Below are positions 16,491 through 25,562 of a stretch of 64,000 nucleotides of DNA, piece by piece. How positions within the stretch are numbered: the stretch's first letter is position 1; each line of letters opens with the position of its first letter. Under the pieces are notes generated by a model. That model did no database searches, was not told the origin of the DNA, and was given only the letters and a program-made list of their open reading frames with translations. Source of the DNA: Lysinibacillus fusiformis (GTDB lineage: Bacteria; Bacillota; Bacilli; Bacillales_A; Planococcaceae); the NCBI RefSeq assembly GCF_016925635.1, contig NZ_CP070490.1, forward strand, positions 3,540,001-3,604,000, read 5' to 3'. The position numbers were made by a program, and so were the translations under genes.

Positions 16491-17585
16491 ATGAACAGTA
16501 TCGTACAGGAGATGATTGATTGGATTGAAAGTCACCTATTAGAGGGATTTTCATTAGAGCATTTAGGGAAGAATATGGGCTATTCTCCTTATTATTGTTC
16601 TTTTAAATTCCATCAGACGACCGGGATGACAATTAAAAAATATAGATCACTACGCAAAATCTATCTTGCATCTATTGCATTAAAGGACCCCCAAGAGAAA
16701 ATAATCGACATCGCCTTCCGCTATGGCTTTTCATCACAGGAATCCTTTTCTAGAGCCTTTAAAAGGTACTTCGGTATAAGTCCGAATGATTACAGAAAGT
16801 CTCCTCAACCTTTACAAACCTTTGTAAAGTTGAAATTACAAGATGATGGAGGATGGTTTACAATGGATATTTCTCAGAAATTAAAAATTGAAGCGTTACA
16901 AGAGAAGATCAATGCGCAATACGATCGAGAGATCTTGAATGTATTAAATGGTCAAATGATGTATGAGGAGTTTGCCAAACAGCAATTAATGGGCAATAGT
17001 GATTACGTACCTTTCAATGAAGCGATGTGTGCGAATCCAACGACTAGTCCGATTTTCAGTGAAGAATTTAATAAACTTCGTGCTACAGGGCATCAGGTGG
17101 CATTACAAGAATATGAGCAAGTGACATTAAATCCGTTGAAGCCATTACTGACAAATGACTATCAATGTATCGTTTTATGGTTTGGTGATGATATGTTTTG
17201 TCAGATGAACTTACTGACAGTGCTGGCTTTCCTGGAGCAACAAAGGTATCAAGGCAAAATCTATTATTATATGGTCAAGGAAATGACCTATGATGTGGAG
17301 GAAACAGAGATAGAACTTGGACCTTATGGGGAGGTCTATCAAGAGGTGTTGATGCACCATCTTCTGCCCAAGACAACGCTTATACCTGTCATGTATCAGG
17401 GCATTCAATTATATTTCAACTATTTAAAGGAAGAGAATGAGATCACTACATATATAAAAAAACACCTCAATCTATCTCAAAATGACCTGTTAAAGCAATT
17501 GTTTTCCCTATTTCCACACTATGGATTAGGGGATATTCAATATATCAAAATAATAGAGAAGTTAAAGAGGGAATATTCCGAATAA
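16491..17585 (+). CDS. AraC-type regulator with DUF1835-like C-terminal region
   Basis: 364 residues. The DNA-binding domain is at the N-terminus (about 5-105), with two helix-turn-helix units: SLEHLGKNMGYSPYYC and IIDIAFRYGFSSQESFSRAF, then FGISPNDYRK. This is the reverse of the usual AraC order. The C-terminal part contains IVLWFGDDMFCQMNLLTVL near residue 230, which resembles the DUF1835 family. The start is the ATG after AGGAGGG; the open frame before it crosses the eut terminator. Lying next to the eut operon it might regulate it, but there is no direct evidence and its own -10-like TATAAT (16466-16471) has a poor -35. Confidence 0.8.
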   Translation: MNSIVQEMIDWIESHLLEGFSLEHLGKNMGYSPYYCSFKFHQTTGMTIKKYRSLRKIYLASIALKDPQEKIIDIAFRYGFSSQESFSRAFKRYFGISPNDYRKSPQPLQTFVKLKLQDDGGWFTMDISQKLKIEALQEKINAQYDREILNVLNGQMMYEEFAKQQLMGNSDYVPFNEAMCANPTTSPIFSEEFNKLRATGHQVALQEYEQVTLNPLKPLLTNDYQCIVLWFGDDMFCQMNLLTVLAFLEQQRYQGKIYYYMVKEMTYDVEETEIELGPYGEVYQEVLMHHLLPKTTLIPVMYQGIQLYFNYLKEENEITTYIKKHLNLSQNDLLKQLFSLFPHYGLGDIQYIKIIEKLKREYSE

Positions 17586-17661
17586 TTTACCTGGAAAGTC
17601 CACAATATACAAAATTTTCGAAAATATGATAAACTGATAACGTGAAAAGGAGGATGAATGC

Positions 17662-19158
17662 ATGACTGTTCAACAATTTACAGACTATGTGAAGAAGATG
17701 CAACATTATGAGGAAGCACTCAATGTGATTTATTGGGATATGCGGACGGGTGCACCAAAAAAGGGGTTAGCGCAACGTTCTGAGGTAATTGGTACATTAT
17801 CAGCCTCCTTATTTGATATGCAGACGAGTGAAGAACTAGGAGAGCTTTTAGCAGCATTAGAGGCACAAAAAGCTGATCTTGACTATGTAACACTGCGTTT
17901 AGTAGAAGAAGTAAGAAAGAATTACGATCAAAATAAAAAAATCCCGGCGAATGAATACAAACAATTCGTCATTCTTCAATCAAAGGCGGAAACGGCTTGG
18001 GAAGAAGCAAAGGCCAGCAATAATTTTGCCTTATTCCTACCTTATTTAGAGGAAATCATTCAATGGCAGAAAAAATTCATTCAATACTGGGGTATTAAAA
18101 ATGGATCTCCATACAATACATTACTAGATTTATATGAGCCAGATATGACGACAGATGTCTTAGATCAAGTATTTGGTGATTTACGTGAATCCATTGTGAC
18201 GCTTGTTCAAAAAATTGCTCATTCATCGAATAAACCAGACACTAGCATGTTATTTAAGCATTTCCCGCGTGAGGCACAGCGTGAATTATCGTTAGAATTG
18301 CTTGCTCAGCTTGGCTATGACTTCGATGCTGGGCGTTTGGATGAAAGTGTCCACCCATTCATGATTGGTTTAAACTATGGTGACGCTCGTATTACAACAA
18401 AATATGATGAAAATGATTTCCGTTCGGCTATTTTTGGCACGATTCATGAGTGTGGTCATGCGATGTATGAACAAAACATTGATGAAAAACTTGCAGGTCT
18501 GCCATTAGCTACGGGTACATCGATGGGGATTCATGAATCCCAATCATTATTTTATGAAAACTTTGTCGGCAGAAATGAAAAGTTCTGGGAGCATAACTAT
18601 GAGCGCCTTCAACATTTCTCACCAGCACAATTTGGTGATGTTGCATTAGCCGATTTTTTACGTGCCATTAATATGGTCGAACCATCTTTCATTCGCATTG
18701 AAGCGGATGAATTAACGTATCCACTACATATCATGATTCGCTATGAAATTGAACGTGACCTGTTCAATGGTGATTTACAGGCGAAGGATCTGCCACAAGT
18801 GTGGAATGATAAATATGAGGAATATTTAGGTATTCGCCCTGAGACAGATGCACAAGGCGTGCTACAAGATATGCATTGGTCAGGTGGTATGTTTGGCTAC
18901 TTCCCTTCTTATGCATTAGGAATGATTTATGCAGCGCAATGGAAGCATGCGATGGATAAGGATATCCCTCATTTTGACGAGTTACTGGAAAAAGGGGAGC
19001 TGCTACCAATTCGCGAATGGTTAACAGACAAGGTCCATCAATATGGGGCATTGAAAAAACCGTTCGAATTGTTAAAAGAAGCGACAGGGGAAGGCTTAAA
19101 CGCTAAGTACCTAGCAAACTATTTACAAGAAAAATATACGAAACTATATCAATTATAA
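17662..19158 (+). CDS. ypwA: Carboxypeptidase Taq, M32 family (YpwA-like)
   Basis: 498 residues, the usual M32 length. The zinc site HECGH lies near residue 262 (TIHECGHAMYEQ), with HESQSLFYEN about 40 residues later giving the third ligand Glu; the IRxEADE-type block (FIRIEADELTYPLHI) is present. The enzyme removes C-terminal residues from peptides in the cytosol, with poor activity on Pro. Its ATG follows AAGGAGGATG. It stands alone between a short gap and a strong bidirectional terminator. Confidence 0.95.
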   Translation: MTVQQFTDYVKKMQHYEEALNVIYWDMRTGAPKKGLAQRSEVIGTLSASLFDMQTSEELGELLAALEAQKADLDYVTLRLVEEVRKNYDQNKKIPANEYKQFVILQSKAETAWEEAKASNNFALFLPYLEEIIQWQKKFIQYWGIKNGSPYNTLLDLYEPDMTTDVLDQVFGDLRESIVTLVQKIAHSSNKPDTSMLFKHFPREAQRELSLELLAQLGYDFDAGRLDESVHPFMIGLNYGDARITTKYDENDFRSAIFGTIHECGHAMYEQNIDEKLAGLPLATGTSMGIHESQSLFYENFVGRNEKFWEHNYERLQHFSPAQFGDVALADFLRAINMVEPSFIRIEADELTYPLHIMIRYEIERDLFNGDLQAKDLPQVWNDKYEEYLGIRPETDAQGVLQDMHWSGGMFGYFPSYALGMIYAAQWKHAMDKDIPHFDELLEKGELLPIREWLTDKVHQYGALKKPFELLKEATGEGLNAKYLANYLQEKYTKLYQL

Positions 19159-19162
19159 TGTG

Positions 19163-19201
19163 AAAAAAGAGATTTCTCGGAAATGAGAAATCTCTTTTTT
19201 T
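19163..19201. terminator. Bidirectional terminator between ypwA and the ba3 oxidase operon
   Basis: A perfect 16-bp stem (19163-19178 with 19185-19200), loop GGAAAT, with A run on one side and T run on the other, so it can end transcription from both directions. Confidence 0.92.
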
Positions 19202-19205
19202 ATGC

Positions 19206-20867
19206 TTACCACAATTGATAGCCTTTGGAGCCGGCTGGTGAGTTTGAAATAATATCGATAATTGGTACTGTGTAAGCGAATAAAATTAAGGCTACTAAAA
19301 TAACAAGCCAGATTTTAAAGTTTTCTAAAATAGCTGGTGTTGGACCGCTAAGCTCATGTACATCACCTACAGGGAATTCTTCTTCACCTTTAGGTGCGAA
19401 CCAAGCTAATTTCACCACGATATACATGATCACTAGGATGGCGATAAAGAGAATTGTTCCACCCACAGCTTGTGCGATTTGATAAGGAATCCAATCATAA
19501 GCCTGCTGAGCGCCACCATATTCTGAGTAATCTGAGCGACGAGGAGCGCCGAACAGACCAGCAATATGCATCGCAGAAGACATAATCGTCATACCAGTAG
19601 CCCATAAGATACCAGCGAAATTACTAAGATTATTTAAAGACTTCGAAAGTGTACGACCTGTTAAATGTGGAATTAACCAGAATGCCGCACCGAAGTAAGT
19701 TAAAACAACAGCTGTTGCAATCGTTAAATGGAAATGTCCTGTAACCCAAATGGTATTATGAATTAATTGGTTCATTTGATAAGAGGCATTGACAATACCG
19801 CCTGCACCACCAGGAATAAATGACACCATACCGATAAATGGTACGAAGAAACGAGCATCCTTCCATGGCAATTTTTTAAACCAACCGAATAACCCTTTAC
19901 CACCTAATTCACGACCACGTAACTCGAACATCGCAAACATCGAGAAGGCTGTCATCAGAGATGGCACGATTACAGCGAATGTTAATACAACTTGAATGAA
20001 CTTCCATGTACCATCAATACCAGGCTCTGTTAACTGATGGTGAATCCCAACAGGAATAGAGAAGAGTAAGAACAGCATAAACGAAAGTCTTGCTAAAGAA
20101 TCGGAGAAAATTTTCCCGCCAATTACTTTTGGAATAATTACATACCAAACCATATAGGCAGGTAATAACCAGAAGTATACGAGCGCATGACCAAAATACC
20201 AGAAAAGGGTACGCGATAATGCCACATCGACACGCTCAATTAAACCTAATGACCATGGTAACAATTGAATTAAAACAGAAGCTGCAACACCAAGCGTTGC
20301 CACGAACCACATTAAATTATTAACAACTACCATAAATGATAGTAATGGGCTGCGTTGTCCGCTCGCTTTATTTTCTTTGCGCCACTGGACATAACGTAAA
20401 ATTTGACCTACGCCACCAACCCAAGAACCAACTACGACTAATGTAAGACCTAAATAGAAAATCCAATGTGCCTTTAATGGTGCATAGAATGTATAAAGAA
20501 CAGTTGCTTTATTCAATAAAACCATCGTTGCGGCAGCAGCTGTACCGATAGTCATTAACCAGAAACCAATCCAGCCAAGTCTTCGTTGAGTATCAGTGAA
20601 TGTACCTGATGTTCGACTTACACTTGCAATTTGGAAGCCATAAATAAAGAATGTAGTTAATATAAGACCGAGTAAGACACCATGAACTGTTAATACTTGA
20701 TAATAACCAATCCCTGCTGGTAATGTAAATTGACCAGAACGTACAAAAACTTGTAATAAACCTGCAAGACCACCTAATAGCAATGCGATAAATGCCACGT
20801 AAATATGTGCCATTGCTAGCTTTGCATCTCGACGATCCACTTTTGTCATTGAATTAGTGTGACTCAT
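19206..20867 (-). CDS. ba3-type cytochrome c oxidase subunit I
   Basis: 553 residues with about 13 hydrophobic segments. The binuclear-centre motif GHALVYFWLLPAY (His and Tyr four residues apart) is the ba3-type form, and HNTIWVTGHFHLTIATAV carries the paired haem ligands. Subunit I holds haem b, haem a3 and CuB and reduces oxygen while pumping protons. It overlaps subunit II by 14 nt and is the last gene of a three-gene minus-strand operon. ba3 oxidases usually have high oxygen affinity, which fits the FNR-like site upstream. Confidence 0.95.
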   Translation of the reverse strand: MSHTNSMTKVDRRDAKLAMAHIYVAFIALLLGGLAGLLQVFVRSGQFTLPAGIGYYQVLTVHGVLLGLILTTFFIYGFQIASVSRTSGTFTDTQRRLGWIGFWLMTIGTAAAATMVLLNKATVLYTFYAPLKAHWIFYLGLTLVVVGSWVGGVGQILRYVQWRKENKASGQRSPLLSFMVVVNNLMWFVATLGVAASVLIQLLPWSLGLIERVDVALSRTLFWYFGHALVYFWLLPAYMVWYVIIPKVIGGKIFSDSLARLSFMLFLLFSIPVGIHHQLTEPGIDGTWKFIQVVLTFAVIVPSLMTAFSMFAMFELRGRELGGKGLFGWFKKLPWKDARFFVPFIGMVSFIPGGAGGIVNASYQMNQLIHNTIWVTGHFHLTIATAVVLTYFGAAFWLIPHLTGRTLSKSLNNLSNFAGILWATGMTIMSSAMHIAGLFGAPRRSDYSEYGGAQQAYDWIPYQIAQAVGGTILFIAILVIMYIVVKLAWFAPKGEEEFPVGDVHELSGPTPAILENFKIWLVILVALILFAYTVPIIDIISNSPAGSKGYQLW

Positions 20868-21345
20868 TTGAATCCACCACCTTTAGCATAGAGTGCATCA
20901 TCGTATGTCCTGTACCACAATACTCATTACATACGATTAAAAACTCGCCAACCTTATTGACTTCTGTCACATATTCCGAAATATAGCCAGGCTCAAGCAT
21001 CATATTGATATTCGTACCTGCAACCTCAAAACCATGCATAACATCTTCGCTTGTCGCGATAAATTTTACCTTTGCACCAAGTGGAACCTCAATTTGTGGA
21101 GGATTATAATTGAATGCAGAAGCAACTACCACCACTTCGTAATCCCAATCCTTCCCTTCTACCTTATGGACACCTGGATTATCAAAAGGTGCTGTCTCTT
21201 TCACTTTCTCGTAATCTAGTGTTTTTTTACCATTGTTTGGATGGGAGCCTTGATGAAATGCCCCGATACCGAGAATGATCAGGAATGCAACTAAAGTGGC
21301 AACTCCAAACACAAGCCAGTATTTCTCATACTTATGTATGTGCAT
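20854..21345 (-). CDS. ba3-type cytochrome c oxidase subunit II
   Basis: 163 residues with one N-terminal membrane anchor (about 11-30) and an outward cupredoxin domain. The dinuclear CuA ligands are seen in CNEYCGTGHTMMH together with the earlier His of DVMHGFEV. It passes electrons from cytochrome c to subunit I. Small size and a single anchor are typical of the ba3 type. Confidence 0.94.
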   Translation of the reverse strand: MHIHKYEKYWLVFGVATLVAFLIILGIGAFHQGSHPNNGKKTLDYEKVKETAPFDNPGVHKVEGKDWDYEVVVVASAFNYNPPQIEVPLGAKVKFIATSEDVMHGFEVAGTNINMMLEPGYISEYVTEVNKVGEFLIVCNEYCGTGHTMMHSMLKVVDSNESH

Positions 21346-21369
21346 ATGTTTCTGTCCCTTCTTCGTAGA

Positions 21370-21492
21370 TTAAAACCGTCCAATGAACAAATCGAAGCAG
21401 TACACCCAAAGTAAAATGATGATAATACCTACTCCAAAAACTGCATAGAGTGAACCTTTTAAATTTTCATCTGACTTCTTTTTGTTTGCCAT
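21370..21492 (-). CDS. Cytochrome c oxidase subunit IIa, 40 residues
   Basis: A 40-residue single-pass membrane protein (MANKKKSDENLKGSLYAVFG start, then a hydrophobic helix ending in FDLFIGRF), matching the small subunit IIa of ba3 oxidases in size, topology and position upstream of subunit II. The start is the ATG preceded by GTAGGAGGAG; a longer open frame begins at 21552 but runs through the promoter. Confidence 0.85.
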   Translation of the reverse strand: MANKKKSDENLKGSLYAVFGVGIIIILLWVYCFDLFIGRF

Positions 21493-21535
21493 TTTTGCTC
21501 CTCCTACGCTTTTTATTGTTGTGTTTCTTATTGTC

Positions 21536-21578
21536 ATCATATAAAAATCCACTACATTTTGATGTGAAAAAAATCACA
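21536..21578 (-). promoter_or_regulatory. FNR-like box and -10 element of the ba3 oxidase operon
   Basis: A perfect inverted repeat TGTGA-N6-TCACA at 21563-21578 matches the Bacillus FNR consensus. On the minus strand a TATGAT -10 element follows at 21541-21536. If transcription starts about 7 nt later, the box centre lies near -41.5, the position for class II activation. Further TGTGA direct half-sites lie at 21590-21620. Confidence 0.6.
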
Positions 21579-21619
21579 CTTCTAGGGGAAATGTGTGAAG
21601 AAAGTGTGAAAAATTGTGA

Positions 21620-21664
21620 AGAGAAAAAAACAAGCTATCTCAAAAGTCATTGAGATAGCTTGTT
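21620..21664 (-). terminator. Terminator after the CheX-like gene
   Basis: A perfect 15-bp stem (21629-21643 with 21650-21664); read on the minus strand it is followed by a run of seven T. It lies about 160 nt past the stop codon of the CheX-like gene. The interval 21665-21825 shows no other gene. Confidence 0.88.
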
Positions 21665-21825
21665 GACGTACTATATTTTGCTTAATTTTAATAAAAACAA
21701 AAGATTGGTAGGAAAGTGCATTCCTTTTTTGTCATTCTTTTTATGCGAATGACAAGTTTTTTACATGTGTGCTGTCTGCTTGAGCATACAATGTCTTATT
21801 TGGGGCCTTTATCAAATCTTGTTTT

Positions 21826-22287
21826 CTACTCTTCTTCCTCTATTGTTAATAGAACTGTTAGTGCACCAATGCTTGGGACCGAAACTGGGAGAGCAAATGC
21901 TTTTTCAAAACCGTATAATTTTGTAGTGCCCACCATCACCGTTGGCGGAGTGATATCAATTTCTAAGCTTTCTTGCCCAACAGCTGTACATAAATTTCCT
22001 GCAATCATATTACCGAATTCTCCTGTAAAGGATTCTAGCATTTCTCCCTCTAACGGCATACCGAACATTGTACTGCCAATCCCACTAAACACATCAGGAG
22101 AGGAATCAATGATGACGCGTCCCTTTAAATCTCCGATTAAGCCAATTAATACGCCCATTTGTTGCTGTTGAAAGGGTTCAGAAATAATACTAGGCGACTT
22201 TACTTCTATATCCATAGGAAGAATGGTTTTTAAAGCGTGGATTGTCCCGTTTAAAATAGTTTGAAAGTACTTCGAATTACTCATCAT
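21826..22287 (-). CDS. CheX/CheC-family chemotaxis phosphatase-like protein
   Basis: 153 residues with the CheC/CheX pattern: one ESFTGEFGNMIAGN active-site helix near residue 85, where Glu and Asn attack the CheY phosphoryl group. The IDSSPDVFSGIGSTMFG and GFEKAFALPVSVPSIG blocks are also typical. CheX-type proteins dephosphorylate CheY-P. No chemotaxis genes are adjacent, though two chemoreceptor genes occur elsewhere in the window. The start may be 22287 or the next ATG, 22284. Confidence 0.85.
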   Translation of the reverse strand: MMSNSKYFQTILNGTIHALKTILPMDIEVKSPSIISEPFQQQQMGVLIGLIGDLKGRVIIDSSPDVFSGIGSTMFGMPLEGEMLESFTGEFGNMIAGNLCTAVGQESLEIDITPPTVMVGTTKLYGFEKAFALPVSVPSIGALTVLLTIEEEE

Positions 22288-22352
22288 TACCGCATCCTTT
22301 TTCCGACTTTTCTACATCTTACCATGTAAAAAGGGTAAGATGAAAGTATGTC

Positions 22353-22401
22353 TTGACGAATTAACGTGAAATTTATAATATATTAATGAGAATGATTTTC
22401 A
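22353..22401 (+). promoter_or_regulatory. Promoter with Fur-like box for the 29-residue membrane protein
   Basis: TTGACG at 22353-22358 and TATAAT at 22374-22379 (15-nt spacer, short). TGAGAATGATTTTCA at 22387-22401 matches the 7-1-7 Fur consensus at 12 of 14 paired positions and would cover the transcription start, a repressing position. Confidence 0.55.
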
Positions 22402-22459
22402 AATTCAATGCAAACATCTAAAAACTTAACGAAAAATAACTAAGAAGGAGCGGTTAGCA

Positions 22460-22549
22460 ATGACATTCGTATTGATTGGAGCAGCTGTAGTGATCTATAT
22501 TGGAGTTGGGAAATACGTCATGAAACAGGCGACTGCACATTTGAAATAA
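22460..22549 (+). CDS. 29-residue single-pass membrane miniprotein
   Basis: A short frame with an AAGGAG ribosome site 9 nt ahead of its ATG. The product starts MTFVLIGAAVVIYIGVGKYV and ends MKQATAHLK: one hydrophobic helix and a short basic tail. A promoter with a Fur-like box lies upstream and a good terminator follows 28 nt after the stop, so it is a complete one-gene unit. I do not recognise the family. Its size is similar to small iron-regulated proteins of Bacillus, but no homology is claimed. Confidence 0.65.
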   Translation: MTFVLIGAAVVIYIGVGKYVMKQATAHLK

Positions 22550-22577
22550 GAGATAATACTTGATAAACATTTTTAGG

Positions 22578-22608
22578 CATGGTCCGAATATTCGGGCCAT
22601 GTTTTTTT
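22578..22608 (+). terminator. Terminator after the 29-residue protein gene
   Basis: CATGGTCCGAA (22578-22588) pairs with TTCGGGCCATG (22591-22601, one wobble), followed by seven T. Confidence 0.85.
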
Positions 22609-22701
22609 GTATTTCTAGGAATGAAGATCGTGAATAAATGAGTTAAACGTTTTTTTGGAATAATTTAATTAAAATTAATTTTTATTTTTTTCTGAAAACT
22701 A

Positions 22702-22755
22702 TTGAAATAACCCGGTTTTTTCTGTTAAGATTTTAAAAAATGGAATCGCGTTTCA
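22702..22755 (+). promoter_or_regulatory. Predicted promoter and possible IclR operator of the peptide operon
   Basis: TTGAAA at 22702-22707 and TAAGAT at 22726-22731 with an 18-nt spacer. Just downstream, TGGAATCGCGTTTCA (22741-22755) is an imperfect inverted repeat in a position where the operon's own IclR regulator could block transcription; this link is inferred. Confidence 0.4.
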
Positions 22756-22776
22756 TATTTTGGAACGGAGGGGGAA

Positions 22777-23790
22777 ATGAGTTTGAATATTTTAGAAGTA
22801 AGCGATTTGAAAATAGGTATTCAACAAAATAAAAAAGATATTGCTATTGTGAATGGAGTATCATTTCAACTTGAAAAAGGCAAAACTTTGGGGATTGTAG
22901 GGGAATCAGGTTGTGGAAAAAGCATGACATCACTTTCACTTATGGGATTGTTACCTACTGGGGTTAACTGGCAAGGTGGAGAAGTTTACATAGATCAAAA
23001 GCAAATTAATAAAAAGTCGAAGAAGGAATGGCGAAAGATTCGTGGGAAAAAAATTTCTATGATATTTCAGGAACCAATGAGTTCGCTCAATCCAGTGTAT
23101 AAAGTCGGTTCGCAAATTATGGAAATGATTCATAGTCATGAAAAAATTTCAAGGAAAGAAGCTCATGAACGTGCCGTTGACATGCTTCGTCTCGTAGGTA
23201 TTCCTCGTCCCGATAAAGTAGTGAATGAATATCCTCATCAATTATCAGGAGGAATGCGACAAAGGGTTATGATTGCCATGGCATTGGCTTGTGGACCAGA
23301 AATATTAATTGCAGACGAGCCTACTACAGCATTAGATGTGACAATTCAGGCTCAGATTTTAGATTTAATGAAAGACATACAAGAAAAACTAGATATGTCC
23401 ATCATTTTAATTACCCATGATCTTGGTGTAGTAGCGGAAATATGTGAGAGAGTAATCGTGATGTATGCTGGTGAAATTGTTGAAGAGGCTACAGTGCTAG
23501 ATTTGTTTAATCAGCCGCTTCATCCATATACCAAAGGGTTATTAAATTCATTGCCTGACATTGAATCAGAACAAGAGTACCTTCCATCAATTGAAGGGGT
23601 GGTGCCATCACCATCCGATATGCCTTCAGGTTGTAGATTTTTCGATCGATGCGAATTTGCAACAGATCAATGTAAAAAGAAGCCTGATCTATTTACAACG
23701 TCTAATGGTACCAAGGTAAGATGTTGGCTGTATGAAGAGAACGAAGTGGGAGGGGGAATTGTCAATGGGCAGTCCATTGTTAGAAGTTAA
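22777..23790 (+). CDS. Peptide ABC transporter ATPase, DppD/OppD type
   Basis: 337 residues. Walker A GESGCGKS near residue 46, signature LSGGMRQR near 158, Walker B ILIADEP, and the C-terminal oligopeptide-transporter tail with [15 protein letters not shown]. It powers peptide uptake as one of the two ATPases of the complex. ATG follows GGAGGGGG. First gene of an 11-gene operon; its end overlaps the second ATPase gene by 26 nt. Confidence 0.94.
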   Translation: MSLNILEVSDLKIGIQQNKKDIAIVNGVSFQLEKGKTLGIVGESGCGKSMTSLSLMGLLPTGVNWQGGEVYIDQKQINKKSKKEWRKIRGKKISMIFQEPMSSLNPVYKVGSQIMEMIHSHEKISRKEAHERAVDMLRLVGIPRPDKVVNEYPHQLSGGMRQRVMIAMALACGPEILIADEPTTALDVTIQAQILDLMKDIQEKLDMSIILITHDLGVVAEICERVIVMYAGEIVEEATVLDLFNQPLHPYTKGLLNSLPDIESEQEYLPSIEGVVPSPSDMPSGCRFFDRCEFATDQCKKKPDLFTTSNGTKVRCWLYEENEVGGGIVNGQSIVRS

Positions 23791-24742
23791 ACACTTAAAG
23801 AAATATTTTTCAGTTAAAGGATCTCGTTCAGGGCATTTAAAAGCAGTAGATGATGTTTCATTTTTTGTAAATGAGGGTGAGGTTTTAGGAATTGTCGGAG
23901 AGTCAGGGTGCGGAAAGTCGACTATGGGTAAAACATTAATCCAACTTCTTACACCTACTGAAGGCGAAATTTTACTGAATGGAGAAAATATTGCCACTCT
24001 TAGCCCAAAAGAGGTACGTCAAAAACGTCGTGATATGCAAATCATCTTTCAAGATCCTTTTTCTTCCCTTAATCCTCGTATGAAGGTGTTTAAAATAATC
24101 GAAGAACCTTTGGTGAATTTTGGAATAGGTACAAAGGAAGAGAGAAAGCAACGTGTTTATGAAGTAGCCAAACAGGTTGGACTTACACAAAAGCAGTTAG
24201 AACGTTTTCCACATGAATTTTCAGGGGGTCAAAGACAACGAATTGGAATTGCTAGAGCATTAGTGTCCAATCCAAAATTGATTGTTGCAGATGAACCAGT
24301 ATCTGCTCTTGATGTTTCGATTCAATCTCAAGTATTAAATATTATGAAAGATTTAAAAAAGGAAATGAACCTGACCTACATTTTCATATCTCATGATTTA
24401 AGTGTAGTGCATCACTTTTGTGACCGCATAGGGGTAATGTACTTAGGTAAGTTAGTGGAAATGGCAGATAAACACGAATTATTTAATAATCCTAAACATC
24501 CATATACAAAAGCTTTACTATCAGCATTACCAAAATCTCATCCTTCAAAAGTAAAGGAGCGTATTGTGCTAAGTGGAGATGTTCCCAACCCTGCTAATCC
24601 ACCATCGGGCTGCACATTCCATACACGATGCCCAAACTGCATGGAAATATGTAAGGTGACACCTCCAAAATTAAAAAAAATTGGCGATAAGCATGAAGTT
24701 TCCTGTTTACTTTATGAAGAGCAAATGGAGCGATTAACATGA
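23765..24742 (+). CDS. Peptide ABC transporter ATPase, DppF/OppF type
   Basis: 325 residues. Walker [10 protein letters not shown], signature FSGGQRQRIGIARAL, Walker B LIVADEPVSALD, H-loop FISHDLS, and the C-terminal GCTFHTRCPNC block. It is the partner of the preceding ATPase. ATG 23765 is chosen because GGGAGGGGG is 8 nt before it; the longer open frame runs back into the previous gene. Confidence 0.94.
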   Translation: MGSPLLEVKHLKKYFSVKGSRSGHLKAVDDVSFFVNEGEVLGIVGESGCGKSTMGKTLIQLLTPTEGEILLNGENIATLSPKEVRQKRRDMQIIFQDPFSSLNPRMKVFKIIEEPLVNFGIGTKEERKQRVYEVAKQVGLTQKQLERFPHEFSGGQRQRIGIARALVSNPKLIVADEPVSALDVSIQSQVLNIMKDLKKEMNLTYIFISHDLSVVHHFCDRIGVMYLGKLVEMADKHELFNNPKHPYTKALLSALPKSHPSKVKERIVLSGDVPNPANPPSGCTFHTRCPNCMEICKVTPPKLKKIGDKHEVSCLLYEEQMERLT

Positions 24743-25530
24743 GCAAAACATTGGAAAAAGGTATTAATATTTTAACGTTATTTACTGAAGAGAAACCTTC
24801 TTGGCGGTTAGACGAGCTAGCAATCGAAACAGATATTCCTAAACCGACTTTACATAGGTTTTTAAAAACATTTACAGATTTAGGCGTATTAAAACGTCCT
24901 TATATTCAAAGTGGTGGACAGTTAGTATTGAGTGATCATTATCTACTTGGGAATAAACTCATTGAATTAGGTGCAATTGCAGCAAATTCAATTGAAATTC
25001 GCTCTTTGGCTATACCGTATATGAAGATGTTGCAACAGAAGTTTGACTTGGCTGTTCAACTAAGCGTACTGGATGAAACAGATGGTCTTTATATTGAAAA
25101 AATTGAAAGTTTAAAACCGGTTTTACTTTATACACGGGTGGGAAGAAGAGCACCACTTTATGCAGGCGCTTGTTCAAGGGTACTTTTATCCTTTCAATCA
25201 GAGGAGAAAATTAATGAGGTACTTCAAAAACCTCGTAAAAAATATGCTAGTGGAACACCTGTTACTGATGAAGAGATATTTGAACTCATTGAATTTGGGA
25301 AAAAAAATGGCTATGCCTACAGCGTATCAGAATTGGAAGAAGGCACTGTATCAATAGCAGTACCGATTTTCAATAGCGAACGCAAAGTAGAATACTCGAT
25401 TAGTATAGCGGGCATAGAGACGCTAATACCAAAAGAAAAAATAAATGCATTTTTAGAAGGTCTGTGGGAAACGGCAGCTTCAATATCTGCTGAACTAGGT
25501 TATTCGATGCCATATCCATATGGCGTATAG
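24739..25530 (+). CDS. IclR-family transcriptional regulator
   Basis: 263 residues. N-terminal winged helix (ILTLFTEEKPSWRLDELA, IPKPTLHRFLKTFTDLG) and a C-terminal ligand-binding GAF-like domain with the family block GRRAPLYAGACSRVLLS. It sits inside the peptide operon and overlaps the ATPase stop (ATGA), so it is very probably the local regulator, perhaps sensing pyroglutamate or a peptide product. Confidence 0.92.
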   Translation: MSKTLEKGINILTLFTEEKPSWRLDELAIETDIPKPTLHRFLKTFTDLGVLKRPYIQSGGQLVLSDHYLLGNKLIELGAIAANSIEIRSLAIPYMKMLQQKFDLAVQLSVLDETDGLYIEKIESLKPVLLYTRVGRRAPLYAGACSRVLLSFQSEEKINEVLQKPRKKYASGTPVTDEEIFELIEFGKKNGYAYSVSELEEGTVSIAVPIFNSERKVEYSISIAGIETLIPKEKINAFLEGLWETAASISAELGYSMPYPYGV

Positions 25531-25562
25531 ATAGCACAAATACAAAAGGGGATGAACAATGT

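Noticed and set aside
21716..22171. Plus-strand 151-residue open frame antisense to the CheX-like gene
   Set aside because: The opposite strand has a clear CheX-type motif and ribosome site; the plus frame has no family features.
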